NCBI GenBank assembly: GCA_029204225.1
Contig: CM055097.1
Coordinates: forward strand, 49,552,754 to 49,616,753
Source: Diphasiastrum complanatum
Lineage: Eukaryota; Streptophyta; Lycopodiopsida; Lycopodiales; Lycopodiaceae
Direction of reading: 5' to 3'
DNA length: 64,000 nt
Below are positions 45,721-57,099 of this stretch, one piece after another. The number at the start of each line of letters is the position of its first letter. Positions within the stretch are counted from its first letter, which is position 1. The notes under the pieces are model-generated. The model saw only the letters and a list, made by a program, of their open reading frames with translations, did no database searches and was not told where the DNA came from. The position numbers and the translations under genes were made by a program.

Positions 45721-47690
45721 GTATGAAGATGAGGATGCTGAGAAGATAGACACATCCAATGGGAAAAATGGTATAGTGAGGATACCACCTGATGATGATC
45801 CATTCATTGACCTTCGGAGTGATAGACATGAGGATACATATCAAGATACTACTACTCAACCTCAAGAGATAGGTTGGAGAGGTAGGGACAAACCTTTTGG
45901 TGCAAGAAGCATTGAAGTTGCAGGTGAAAAAAGCAAGGAGAAGGATGTACCGTGGGATACATTTTCACCAGGAAGCCGATCACCTAACATGAAGCTCCCT
46001 AATTGGTTTGAGAGATTGTTGGAGAGCCGCGACATGGATGACTTTCCAGGATCATCTAGCCAGGGAGAGCTACGAAGATCAACAAGAGAGAAGACACTAC
46101 TTGAAAGGTATGAAGCAAATTATGCTCTCTTATCTAGCATTATTCAAAGCAAAGAACCTTCGACTTATGGTGAAGCGAAGGATGATGGCATTTGGGTCAA
46201 GGCCATGGGAGAGGAGATGGAGTCAATTGCTAAGCATAGCACATGGGACTTAGTAGAACCACCAGTTGGCAAGAAACCCATTGGTTGCAAATGGATATAC
46301 AGGACTAAGTACCATGTAGATGGAAGTATAGCAAAGCACAAGGCAATATTGGTGATCAAAGAGTACGCACAAAGTAAAGGCATTGACTATGAGGAGACCT
46401 TTGCACTGGTTTGTAAGTGGAATACTCTACATCTACTTGTTGCTTTAGCTTCACATTTTGGTTGGTCTTTGCATCAGATGGATGTGAAATATGCTTTTCT
46501 AAATGGTGAGTTAGAAGAAGAAGTGTTCATGGATCAACCTGAAGGCTTTGTAGCGAAGGGACAGGAAAATAAAGTATGTCGCTTGAAGAAAGCGCTTTAT
46601 GGTCTTAAACAAACACCACATGCGTGGTATAGTAGGATTGATGCCTACTTTTGTTCAAAGGAGATGGTGAGAACACATTCTGATCCAAATCTATATGTCT
46701 TATGCTTTGATGGTATGGTTGCTTTGATTGCTCTTTATGTTGATGACTTGATTATTACGGAAAATAATCAAGAGATGATAGACATGATCAAGAAAGATCT
46801 CATGGAACAATTCGAGATGACAGATCTCAGCCTGATGCATTACTGCCTTGGAGTAGAAGTGTGGCAAAAAGGACATGAAGTGGGTTTAACACAGGTGAAG
46901 TATGTCAAAGAATTGCTGCACAGGTTTAGGTTGCAGGATTGCAAACTAGTAAACACTCCTATTGAACCAGGTAAAAAGCTTTCTAAGCTTGATGAGTCAC
47001 AGTCATTTGATGCTACGTTGTATAGACAATTAGTAGGGAGCTTGACTTACCTTACCACGACTAGACCAGATATATGCTATGTTGTTGGCATTGTAAGTCA
47101 GTTTATGACAGCACCTACGGAAACGCATTGGAAGGCAGCTAAACGCATTTTGCGTTATGTGAAAGGCACTTCAGAGTATGGCTTGATTTACAGGAAGCAT
47201 GATGGTTTACCTGAGTTGTGTGGCTATGTGGATGCGGATTGGGGAGGTGACTATGATGATCGTAGATCCACCACAGGGTATGTATTCCAGTTTTGTGGTA
47301 GTTGCTTTTCCTGGTCTAGTAAGAAACAAAGTACAATTGCTCTTTCCACCATAGAAGCAGAGTATAAGGCAATGTGTAGTGCAGCATAAGAAGCTATATG
47401 GTTGAGACAAATTTTGGAAGAAATTGGCATTAGACAGAAAAATCCCATGACTTTACATAGCGACAATCAGAGTGGCATTCAGCTAGCAAATAATCTAGTG
47501 TTCCATGCAAGAACTAAACACATTGAGATTCAGTATCACTTTATACGTGAGAGGCTGCTGAGTTGTGAATATTCATGTTGTTTATTGTAGCACAGAAGAA
47601 CAACTAGCTGATATTTTCACTAAGCCACGTACTGGAGAAAAGTTTGATAAGTTTAGATCAAAGCTTTATGTACTTAAAGTTTGTTGTCTT
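45721..47690 (+). pseudogene. Reverse transcriptase and RNase H of B2
   Basis: The 620-codon frame 45527-47389 carries the linker, an apparently complete reverse transcriptase (GCKWIYRTKYHVDGS, QMDVKYAFLNGELEEEVFM, GLKQTPHAWYSRIDAYF, ALYVDDLIITENN) and the first half of RNase H (CGYVDADWGGDYDDRRSTT, SSKKQSTIALSTIEAEYKA). A TAA at 47387 replaces a CAA. The rest (LRQILEEIG, HARTKHIEIQYHFIRE, ADIFTKP) continues with one more frameshift near 47565. Confidence 0.9.
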
Positions 47691-47731
47691 TAAATCTATG
47701 TATATGACTGTATAAAAAGTAGACTTTACTT

Positions 47732-47741
47732 TAAGGGAGAG
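47732..47741 (+). other. Polypurine tract of B2
   Basis: AAGGGAGAG before the 3' LTR, as in B1. Confidence 0.75.
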
Positions 47742-48015
47742 AGTTAGAATTAAAGTAGAATCACTGTGCTACTGTACTGTGGGTCCTATCAGTGGATAAG
47801 GATCAATTGGCCTCGCCACGAGGCAAGTCGACGGGACACGCGTCCCGCCAACGGCAACCTGGGTCATGCATGGGTTGCCTGAGTGAACAACTATATGTAC
47901 AGTGTGATTTCATTTTGAAAAATACAGTTGCTATGTGAGCTTGCTGTGTAGAGTGTTTTATGTCTATGTTACTATGTAGCATGATCTGTGTTCCTGTGCA
48001 AAGCAAATTCTAAGT
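47742..48015 (+). repeat. 3' LTR of copia B2
   Basis: 274 bp, from AGTTAGAATT to AATTCTAAGT, followed by GTGTG (48016-48020). Confidence 0.9.
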
Positions 48016-50010
48016 GTGTGGACATGCTCCAAGCCATATTTGAAGAACCTAAGAGTGTTTGGGTGCATTGCCTATGCGCAAATCCCAAAGGACACAAGGA
48101 AGAAATTGGACTTCCAAGGTCTAAAGACCATCCTAATCGAATATACTTCGTCTGATAACACCTACAAGCTGTACGATCCTAATACCCAGCAATCTTGTAT
48201 AGCCGGGATACGATCTTTATCGAGGATCAGCCCATCGACATCAAAGACAAGGATATTGCTCAAGAAGAACCTTCATCACCTGCCATTGACATGACAATTC
48301 GAGCTTTTGGCTCAAGAATGTCTATCGTCGACCCACTTCAAGACATCGAATCAAACAAAGATATTGCTGCTACCCAGCAACATATCCCGGGAGCGATTCA
48401 TCAGTCGAATCTTCCCAGAAGATCAAGCCGAGTGCGCACACAGCCCACAAGGTATACTCCTGAGTCTGTCTATCTTTTAATGCAGGAACCGACGACAGTC
48501 GAAGAGGCACTTAGCCAACCAGACTCTGATCTTTGGAGAGAAGCTATGGACAGAGAGTATTCATCTTTGATCAAGAATCAGACATGGTCATTAGCGAAGC
48601 TCCTATTGGCTGCAATATTATTGATTGCAAATGGATCTCTAAGATCAAATATAACGCCAACGGAGCAATTGATCGAAGAAAGGCTAGACTGGTAGCACGA
48701 GGATTCACCCAGATCTCGAATGTCGACTAAAGTGAAACTTTTAGTCCAGTCGTCAAACATTCGTCGATACGAATGCTCCTGTCTTATGCTGCAGCTGCCG
48801 ACCTTGAAGTACATCAACTCGATGTACAAATAGCCTGTCTAAATGGAGTTATACAAGAAGATATCTACATGATCCAGCCTGAAGGATACATTTTGGAAGG
48901 CATGAAGAATCATGTTTGTAAACTCCATAAATCATTGTATGGCTTGAAACAGTCTGCCAGAGCTTGACTTTAGAGGATCAACACATTCCTCATTGAGCAA
49001 GGATTTAAACCAAGCACTGCTGATTACAACGTTTTTTCAAAGTCAGTGCAACAATCCTTCATTATCATCACCTTGTATGTTGATGATATGTTGCTCTTCA
49101 GCAACAATGCCAATATGGTCAAGGATTCAAAACAGATGTTGTTCTCAGAATTTGACATGACTGATCCGGATGAAGCTCACTTCTATCTTGGAGTTCAAAT
49201 CTACAGAGACAAAGCAAATCGACTGATTTACATCACTCAACAAAGGTATCTTCATAATGTTCTTAACAGATACAATTTGATGAATTATAAATTAGCTCAC
49301 TCACCAATGGATCCATGCCTGCATTTGTCAAAGGACCAATGTCCCCAGACAAAGCAGGAAGAGGAGCAGATGAGAGAATACTCGTATCGATCGATACTCG
49401 GATCTCTCATGTACGCAATGGTCTGTACAAGGCTAGATATCTCTTTTGTTGTCAGCTCACTCAGCCAATACATGGGTAATCCTGGAATTACCCATTGGAA
49501 GACTCTAATTCGAGTCATGAGATATATTTGAGCTACCATGGACCAGTGCATCTGCTATGGAGATGTCAGCAACGACAATCTTCATCAACTCAGTGGATAT
49601 TCCGATGCAAGCTGGGGAGGAGATGCAAACCATCATAAGTCCACATCTAGATTTACATTCTTCTTCAATGGCAATCCTATTTTGTGGAACAGTCATAAGC
49701 AAACCTCTATCAGACTTTCTTCTACTGAAGCAGAATATATTGCTGCTTCTCAATCTATTAAGGAAGCGTTTTGGTTAAGAAATTTGTTGTCAAACATCAA
49801 TTTGTATCAGTACAGCCCTACAATTTTGGTTTGTGATAACCAAAGTGCTATTGCCTTATCGGCCAACCCTAGATCTCATTCTAGGAGTAAGCACATTGAG
49901 ATAAGATATCACTACATCAGGGGCAAGATTCTTGACAGAGGTGAGCTTAACGTACTGCAGAACGCAGGACATGGTTGCAAACATTTTTACAAAAGCACTC
50001 AGTGTTAATG
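48016..50010 (+). pseudogene. Integrase end, reverse transcriptase and RNase H of copia A
   Basis: NLRVFGCIAYAQIPKDTRKK and the linker (48030-48480) are followed by IDCKWISKIKYNANGAIDRR, HQLDVQIACLNGVIQEDIYM, HKSLYGLKQSARA, then TLYVDDMLLFSNN (about 49070-49110) and HFYLGVQIYRDKAN. RNase H has SGYSDASWGGDANHHKSTS and SSTEAEYIAASQSIKEAF (49580-49775), ending near HSRSKHIEIRYHYIRG. Stops lie at 48728 (TAA for Tyr), 48964 (TGA) and 49528. Frameshifts lie near 48200 and 48595. Confidence 0.9.
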
Positions 50011-50068
50011 CACGCAACAGATTTTGTGCATTACTAAGTTTGAAGATCAAAGCATTCACGGATCCAGA

Positions 50069-50220
50069 TTAAGGGGGGTGCTGGATTTACTCCTCCTACT
50101 CTCCTAAATCCCAATTTTAATCTAGCTCCATTCATGCTGCATATTTTTCTAACGTTGTCACGCAGTCTGCATTTTTACACGCAAATTCGCACAGACGAAG
50201 AAAAGGCGAATGAATCGTGA
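50069..50220 (+). repeat. Polypurine tract and truncated 3' LTR of copia A
   Basis: TTAAGGGGGG (50069-50078) precedes TGCTGGATTTACTCC at 50079. The LTR matches the 5' copy for 142 bp and is cut at 50220 where copia C begins. Confidence 0.85.
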
Positions 50221-50273
50221 TAGGGTGTGTGGTGAAGTTCACACGTGCTAAAAACTTCACATGGTATCAGAGC
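50221..50273 (+). repeat. 5' terminal repeat and first primer site of C
   Basis: TAGGGTGTGTGGTGAAG...AACTTCACA (41 bp) directly followed by TGGTATCAGAGC (50262-50273), so it is an LTR end. Either the LTR is only about 43 bp long or its front part is lost. It contains a CACGTG core. Confidence 0.75.
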
Positions 50274-50985
50274 TTCATGCTTTGAAGAGGTGAGGGTGTA
50301 TACATCAGATCATCAGTGTTTTTGCTCGCACGAACTCGGATTTTGGAGAGGGTTTCAAACTCGCTGAGAAATAAGCAATCTATCGACCATAAGTGGATCA
50401 AATCAAGACTGATATGATCCAGCGGAGCTCTGTACGGACATAGAGCTCACACGTGTGAAATCAGCCCTCATTAATGAGTGCTAGTTCTCAAGGAATGATC
50501 CAAATTTGATGTTCTATAGCTTGTTGGATAGGTATTGGAGAATAGAATGTGTTGCTCTTGTTTCTAAATCAATTTGATTTGTTTTTAGAAGAGTTTTAGG
50601 CAATCAGAGAGTTTGAGAGGGTACTCAACTCGTGGGATATGCCAAAGTGAGCACACATCTGTCTTTTTTACCATTTTCATCAATTTTCACTGTCAATCAA
50701 GTAGAATTGGATAGAAGTGAGTGTTCTGAGGTCTTAGACTTTTCATTTCACACATATTACTATGTTTGAGTTGAAAGTAAATTCCTAGAGAGTTTATCAG
50801 TACTTTGAAACTCGTGGGAGAGATAGACTTCTTGCTTGCATGTGCTTCTTCTTTTGTGACTGAAGCAAGATCCAAATTCAAGATAGATTGATTTTCTGTA
50901 TTGAGATTCTGTTCTCACATCTGTTGCTAGATTTCATAGGGTGGATCAACATCTTTGTTAGATCCTAGATTGAGATAGCAAGCAA
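50274..50985 (+). other. 0.7 kb between first primer site and LTR G, no gene
   Basis: Leader-like sequence without a coding frame, with CTCACACGTGTGAAA at 50446-50460. Confidence 0.5.
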
Positions 50986-51666
50986 TGTTAAAAATTCACA
51001 ATTCTAGCTTGACTGGTTTTGGTCATATGACTTGTAAATAGTTAGATGGTCATGATGTGGCTTGTCACACGTGCCAAATAGCATAGGATTCCATTCATAA
51101 GGATGTTCTCAAGTAGACCTAAGTGTTAGAACCTTTGGAATGAGTCCAAATTATGCTTAGATACAAGGGAGAAAAAATAGGAGCTATTTTTGGTAGTTTT
51201 TGCATTGTTGAGGGATCTCCAAAATTCCAACCTTAACTTGGTAGGGATGAAAGATCCACCAAAATTAGCATTAGGGATAGGTTTAGGGCTACTCATACCT
51301 GCCCAAAACCATGATGGATCATGTATATATAGGTGATGATATCTCACCAAAATCAATCCGCAATTTCATGTTTTTTCTCTCATAATGGTGCAATTGCTCT
51401 CTATGTTCATAATTGTTTGAGTACTTGTGATTACTAATGATTATAGGATTGAATGTAGGTCTGGTGTACAGTACTCAGACTATGGGAGGCCGTACTTTCA
51501 CACGTGTGAAGCCTTCTTCGAGGATTTGGGCCATTTAGTGAGGTTCAAGCATAGATTTTTGATGGATTTTGATGGTTCAACTTGTGCTAATCTTATGAAA
51601 TCATGATCTATTGTTTCCCTCATCATTTCAAGTGTTTTAGAATCCTTATTTGCTGTAATTTTTACA
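50986..51666 (+). repeat. LTR G inside the leader of C
   Basis: 681 bp from TGTTAAAAATTCAC to GTAATTTTTACA, roughly inverted ends, immediately followed by a primer site (51667-51679). It holds CACGTG at 51068 and 51501. No second full copy is in the window. Only its last 48 bp recur, at 52555-52602. Confidence 0.65.
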
Positions 51667-52554
51667 TGGTATCAGAGCCTAAAGGCTGAAATGAGCTAAA
51701 TCCTTGGTTTTTATTCAATTTGATCACAATTTTTGATCTAAATCTTGTGTAGATTGGATCTTAGCATCTAGTATTGATTCTAGAACTCAAAGTGAGTCAA
51801 ATACATTGGAGATTGGTGTTGTGTGACTTCATTTGCAGGTGTTTAGGTGTCTAAAACCAGAGGCAAAGTTGAATTCAATTCACATTACCAAGATAGCAAG
51901 TTTTGCTTGCTCCAGGCATTGATTTCTAAGCGAGTTTTGGAGGTGATTTCATAGAGGAGGCTTTCTAGCATTCAAGGAGAGGGAAGATCAGAGTTTTGGG
52001 GACTCTTAAAGGCTGTTCTAAGGTGTAGTAGGCACCTCCTAAAGTGATTTAGGTTCAGTCCAACCATTGCTTGACTTATGCACCAAATTAGATCAATTTT
52101 TCATCAATTTTGATCATTTTTTGCTTGTGATTGGATAGTAGATTGTGTTGCATCCTCATTAAGTTCCATTTAGATATTTTACGAGTGATTTTGGAAGTAT
52201 ATTAGGTTGCTGAAATTCACTCTTGATCAGATCATTTGGAAGCTTTAATGTTCTTTATAGAAAGAGGGGCAATTCTACTAGTATTGTCTACTTCAATCAA
52301 GCAAGTGCATTGTTTCTAGTATTCTATGATTTGATTTTGTTAGAGATCCTTCTTAGATCTTTATAGGAAGTCTATTACTGATCTTTTCAGGTCTCTAAGA
52401 AGTGGGATAAGGTAGACCTTCAATCAAATCAATAGAAGTAACCTTCATTTGTGTCAAGTCCTTGATTAGGAGACTAGATGGCATCTATAAATGCATATCT
52501 TTTGGATACTAATGAAAGCTCAACAAAACTAACTATTCCATATGGAAAGTTAGA
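51667..52554 (+). other. Second primer site, leader and aborted gag start
   Basis: TGGTATCAGAGCC at 51667 and 0.8 kb of leader precede an ATG at 52478. The frame begins MASINAYLLDTNESSTKL and continues, with a small shift, as NYSIWKVR, the copia gag N-terminus. It is cut after about 25 codons by a repeat of the LTR G end. Confidence 0.65.
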
Positions 52555-52614
52555 CTCATCATTTCAAGTGTTTTAGAATCCTTATTTGCTGTAATTTTTA
52601 CATGGTATCAGAGC
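52555..52614 (+). repeat. Duplicated LTR G end with third primer site
   Basis: These 60 bp, from CTCATCATTTCAAG to TGGTATCAGAGC, are identical to 51619-51678. The primer site is at 52603-52614. Confidence 0.9.
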
Positions 52615-52655
52615 AACTCCATTTTTTATCATTATTAGAATTTCTCACCAAGAAG

Positions 52656-53520
52656 ATGTCTTCATCTGGTTCACATTTCTTAGAGCACAGTGAGACATTA
52701 ACATCTTCCAATTATGCAATGTGGAAGATCAGAATGGAATCATTGTTGATTCTACAGGATGTAGTGGATATTGTGAGTGGAGCTGAAGAAGAACCTGCTG
52801 CACCTAATGAAGCTGCAACATTCCACAAAAGAACCAGAATTGCCCTTCATTTTATAAAAATGAATGTTACCAGTGAAGTTTAAAGAGAGATCAGTACATG
52901 CACCACTGCCAAGAGAGCTTGGGATACTCTAAAAACAATCTATGAAAATAATTCTAGATTTCTTACACTTAGAAACCAAATATTTCTAAGTTATCAGAGA
53001 GTAGATGAGAGTGCTTCATCATATGTCATGAGAGTTAAGGATCTCCATCAAGAGTTGGCTGGTATTAGTGATGCTCTTAAGAGCACTGAACTTGTTCAAG
53101 TAGTCCTAAATGGACTTAGAGAAAAGTATGACAATATTGTGCAGACTTACGCTGTTAGAGAGGATCTTCCATCCTTGGAGACACTGCAAGGTGTTCTCAT
53201 TGTTGAAGAAAGCAGACAAGAGAACAAGATGCTGAGGATCTATAGACTTTCATTGAAAGATGGTGGAGATGACAAAGCACTCTTCATCAGAGACAAGTCA
53301 AGAGGCAAGGGCAAAGGACAACAACACTTCAAGAAGGACAAAGCCAAAGAGGGTGGTGAGGATCAGTCCTCACAAGCTGCAACATCCAGTGGCAAGAAGA
53401 AGCTGTCAAAGATCAAGTGTTTTTTCTGTGGCAAGAAAGGACACTATGCATCAAACGGTTTCAAGAAGAAGAACCAATCTAAGCAAGCTAACCTTACTAA
53501 TGAGGATGAGTGTGAGGGTG
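52656..53520 (+). pseudogene. Gag of copia C
   Basis: MSSSGSHFLEHSETLTSSNY starts the capsid, with a TAA at 52881, after which the same frame continues (MRVKDLHQELAGISDALK, LVQVVLNGLREKYDNIVQ). The nucleocapsid has a Lys/Gly-rich run and CFFCGKKGHYASNG (53418-53459), in which the last zinc ligand Cys is replaced by Gly. Confidence 0.85.
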
Positions 53521-54235
53521 TAGAGAGTGAAAGAGAGGATTCATTAATGATGTCTACTTTTTCATCTTTTCCTTTTAAGAATGAAAAAGTCTGGTGGATA
53601 GATAGTGGGGCTAGTTCCCATATGTCTAGTTCTAGAAACTCTTTCACTAATCTCATGCCATATTTAGGTGCAAAAAGGTCAATCTATACTGCTAATGATG
53701 TAGAGTGTAGGATTGAAGGAATAGGTAGCATTCCATTGCATGCATCATCATCAAATCTTTTTGCTTACATGATGTACTATATGTACCTAGATTGACCAAG
53801 AATCTCATTAGTGTAGGACAGTTGTTTGATAGTGGATTGGATGTCAAATTTCAAGTTGACAAGTGTATAATCTCAAGAGAAAATGAAGTTATTGCTAGAG
53901 GATCTAGAATTGGTAAGTTGTACAAACTAGATTCTAGGGAGAGTGCTAACATTTTAGATATTGCTTATGAGACCAAGTCCTACAGGAGGATTTGTGGCAC
54001 AAGAGATTGGGTCATCCCAATTTCAAAGCCATGTAATCTATGGTCAAAGAAGGAAAAGTTGTTGGTCTACCAAAGACACTGTCAAAGGAGTTTCTACCTT
54101 GTGAAGCTTGTGTGCTGGCAAAGTCACACAGAAGGCCTTTTCCTAGATCAAGTATCAAGACAAAGCAACCATTTGAGCTTGTACACTCTGATGTTCATTT
54201 TTCATCAACTAAGAGCAAAGGAGGAGCCAACTGAT
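53521..54235 (+). pseudogene. Protease and GAG-pre-integrase of C
   Basis: VWWIDSGASSHMSSSRNSF is the protease active site (about 53590-53645). A frameshift near 53760 leads into LTKNLISVGQLFDSGLDVKF, and another near 53990 leads into the zinc-site half CEACVLAKSHRRPFPRSS. The LWHKRLGH half is only partly readable (LWHKRLGHPNFKAM in shifted phase at 53990-54035). Confidence 0.8.
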
Positions 54236-54850
54236 TTGTCTCTTTTGTAGATGATTATACAAGATATTCTTGGATCTATATGTTGTCTTCAAAAGCCATG
54301 GTCTATGATGTTTTTTTTACTCTTAAAGCTTATGTAGAGAAGCAGTTTCCTTTCAAGTTAAAAGCTTTAAGAAGTGATAGTGGAGGAGAGTACACTTTCA
54401 ATAAGTTTAAAGACTTTTGTGAGAGAGAGATTATTCAAAGAGAGTTTTCTTGTTCATATACTGCTCAACAAAATGGAGTTGTTGAGAGAAAGAATAGAAC
54501 TTTGTGTGAATGTGCAAAAGCCATTAGGCTAGAAGCTTCTCTGCCTAAAGAATTTTTGGGAGAGGCAGTTGCATGTGCAAACTATATTTGTAATAGGCTT
54601 CCAAATCTTGCAATAGGAGGAAAGACACCATTTGAGATGTTGTATAAGAAAAAGCCTAAGGTAGATCATCTTAGGATTTTTGGCTGTGTATGCTTTGTGC
54701 ATGTGCCTCTAGAAACTAGGAAGAAGGAAGGTCCTAGTGCAGTAAAAGGAATTTCTGTAGGATATGCATCCACTAAAAGGCATACAAGATTTATTTGCCC
54801 TCTACTGACAAAAATGTTGTTAGTTTAGATGTGATTTTCCATGAAGATCA
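54236..54850 (+). pseudogene. Integrase of C
   Basis: LVHSDVHFSST, FVDDYTRYSWIYML, ALRSDSGGEYTFNKF and AQQNGVVERKNRTLCECAKA cover the catalytic core. LRIFGCVCFVHVPLETRKK is the C-terminal block. A TGA at 54232 and a frameshift near 54790 break it. Confidence 0.85.
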
Positions 54851-56590
54851 AAAATTTAACTTGGATGATGCACAAATCAAGCAAACTCATGCAAGATCAA
54901 TCATCAATCTTGACGCTGTTCAAGAAGAGGTGAGGCCGAGGCTTGAGGAGGCACTAAACGATTCAAGCTACCACACCCAGAAGATCTACACGAGCAAGAT
55001 CTGAGCCAAGGAGGCTCACATATGATGAAGAAGGAAAGCAAGTGGAAGGTGAAACTTCCTATCATGCACTTTTTATATCAGATGAAGAGCCTAAGGATGT
55101 CCAAGAAGCTTTTCAATCCAAGAAGTGGGTTGAAACAATGATCCAAGAATTTGAAGCCTTGATGTCAAATAACACATGGGAGCTTGTGGAGCCACCAAAC
55201 AACATGCATGTGATCGGGTGTAAGTGGGTATTCAGTATCAAGTATAATCATGATGGATCTATCAATAAGTATAAAGCAAGACTTTGTGCCAAAGGCTACT
55301 CACAGATTAAAGGTCTTGACTATGAAGATACCTTTGCACCAGTTGCAAAGATGGTAACAATTCGAATACTCATCTCTCTTGCATGTTTTCACAAATGGAG
55401 TATGTTCCAGCTTGATGTTTCTAATGCATTTCTCAATGGTTACCTTGAGGAGGAGATTTATATGGAGCAGCCTCCAAGTTTTGTGAAGGAAGGTGATGAA
55501 TCAAAAGTTTCTCTTTTGTTCAAAAGTTTGTATGGACTGAAACAGACACCAAGGTCTTGGTATGCAAGGTTCAATTCCTATCTCATATCACTCGGAATAT
55601 GACCCTTCTCTGTATTATAAGTTTGTAGATAACTTTGCAATTATTATTCTCATCTATGTAGATGATATCATTCTTTGTGGAAACAATGAGAAGTTAGTTG
55701 AAGAAACTAAGCATGCACTTGGTACTGAGTTTAAGATGCAGGACTTAGGAGTTCTTCACTATATTCTAGGCCTTGAAATAGATTTTTGGAAAGGTCATGC
55801 ATTTATAAGCCAAAGTAGATATGCACTTTCCATGCTCAGAAAATTCCATATGGAGAACTGTAAATGCATAGATACACCTATGGAGCACACTGTTAAAGTT
55901 CCTATTAAAGATAATGAAAAATCCTTTGAGGACATCACTCTTTATAGGAGTCTTATTGGCTCACTTATTTAGTTAACAGTGACTAGGCCTGATCTAAGCT
56001 TTTGTGTTCATAAGTGAAGTCAACACATGCAGGATCCAAAGTTATATCATTGGAAGCTGGCTAAAAGAGTCTTGAAGTATATATCTTCTACCTTGGATTA
56101 TGGACTATTCTATGAAGGAGAAGATCTGACTTTGATTGCTTTTTCAGATTCAGATTTTGCAGGAGACAGGTTGGATAGGAAATCCACAAGTGCTTACACT
56201 ATATTTCTTGGAGACAATTTGGTTTCTTGGCTATCAAATAAGCAGGCAACTATTTCCTTATCATCCAGTGAAGCTGAATACTAATCTCTTACAACCACAA
56301 CAAAGGAGGTTTTATGGATCAAAAGGCTACTTTTGGAGCTAAAGTGTTATGCAGATGAAGATTTACCAATTATCAAGAATGATAACATTTCTGCTCAAGC
56401 TCTTGCAAATAATCCAATCTTTCATGCAAGGAGCAAGCATATTGAAGTGGCTCATAATTTTGTAAGAGAAAAAGTCATTGGGAGAGAGATCTCTTGGAGC
56501 ATGTTTCATCATCAGATTGTGTTGCAGATCTTCTCACCAAGCCTCTACTCAAGAATGTATTTATGAAGATGAGGTCAAACCTTGGCCTAA
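54851..56590 (+). pseudogene. Reverse transcriptase and RNase H of C
   Basis: GCKWVFSIKYNHDGSINKYK, QLDVSNAFLNGYLEEEIYM and KSLYGLKQTPRSWYARFNSY lie in one frame (55042-55602). A short deletion shifts to the frame with LIYVDDIILCGNN (about 55650-55685) and DLGVLHYILGLEID. RNase H follows: IAFSDSDFAGDRLDRKSTS, KQATISLSSSEAEY (stop at 56282), HARSKHIEVAHNFVREK, ending at CVADLLTKPLLKNVF. TAG at 55970 and TGA at 56017 also interrupt. Confidence 0.85.
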
Positions 56591-56799
56591 TTTTGAAGTC
56601 TATGTTGATAGGAACACTCTACCCTAGAGCAGCCTCTTTTCTCCATACTGAACACTTAGAATTATTTCTGACATTCATTTCTCATAGTGAAGAGTTAGAT
56701 TTTTTCATCAGATGTATGCCATTGTGCTCTTGCTTTAGATTTTTCAAGCATATTGTTCTTTGATCAATCTTGTGCAATCACAACACCTCAGTAAGATCT
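56591..56799 (+). other. 3' non-coding stretch of C
   Basis: Pol text ends by about 56590. No polypurine tract is visible before the terminal repeat, unlike the other copia copies. Confidence 0.5.
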
Positions 56800-56842
56800 T
56801 GTAGGGTGTGTGGTGAAGTTCACACGTGCTAAAAACTTCACA
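56800..56842 (+). repeat. 3' terminal repeat of C (43 bp)
   Basis: TGTAGGGTGTGTGGTGAAG...AACTTCACA. It matches 50221-50261 without a difference. Starts TG and ends CA. Confidence 0.8.
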
Positions 56843-57099
56843 AATAATTCGCGACTAATTATCAATCGAGCACATCCTAGCTCTTCGCTAATCATTCGCG
56901 ACAGATAATTTGTCTTGCAATTCGCAACAAATTATTCATCTAGCGCTTCATCCATTTAAATGTTTGGCTACATAATCTAGAATGACTGTGATTTCTATCA
57001 CTAAAGTTCTGTTCATTATGATAGGCATAGTCATGCTTAGGGAGAGAGTCATTTAACTCATTTCGCTGCGCACGAACATTTTCTATTCAAGTTCACTTC
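56843..57099. other. Short stretch with recurrent ATTCGCGAC motifs, no gene
   Basis: AATTCGCGAC, CATTCGCGAC and AATTCGCAAC occur within 90 bp. No coding sequence. Confidence 0.5.

Larger units (their letters stand above)
41967..48015 (+). mobile_element. Copia B2, full-length but inactive (6.05 kb)
   Basis: Same family as B1: 274-bp LTRs with AG...GT ends, primer site, leader, gag-pol and polypurine tract, nested in the integrase gene of copia A. LTRs differ at about 14 of 274 positions by eye. Breaks: frameshift in gag at an A-run (43722-43729), TGA at 44118 and 44991, a frameshift near 45490, TAA at 47387 and a frameshift near 47565. Its pol is longer and cleaner than that of B1. Confidence 0.95.
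40788..50220 (+). mobile_element. Copia A, internally deleted and split by copia B2
   Basis: 5' LTR start at 40788 and 3' LTR at 50079 match over 142 bp. Between them are pre-integrase and integrase (41180-41961), the B2 insertion, then integrase end, reverse transcriptase and RNase H (48016-50010) and a polypurine tract. Gag and protease are missing, and no primer site was found after the 5' LTR, so a deletion joins the LTR region to the pre-integrase. Same lineage as relic 1. Confidence 0.85.
50221..56842 (+). mobile_element. Copia C, composite element
   Basis: A 41-bp sequence before the first primer site (50221-50261) recurs exactly at 56802-56842, after pol. Between them: primer site, about 0.7 kb, a second LTR (G, 50986-51666) with its own primer site, a leader with an aborted gag start, a third LTR end and primer site (52555-52614), then gag-pol (52656-56590). 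Pol is broken by several stops and frameshifts. I find no polypurine tract before 56800 and no target duplication. The protein is of the copia D type. Confidence 0.75.
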
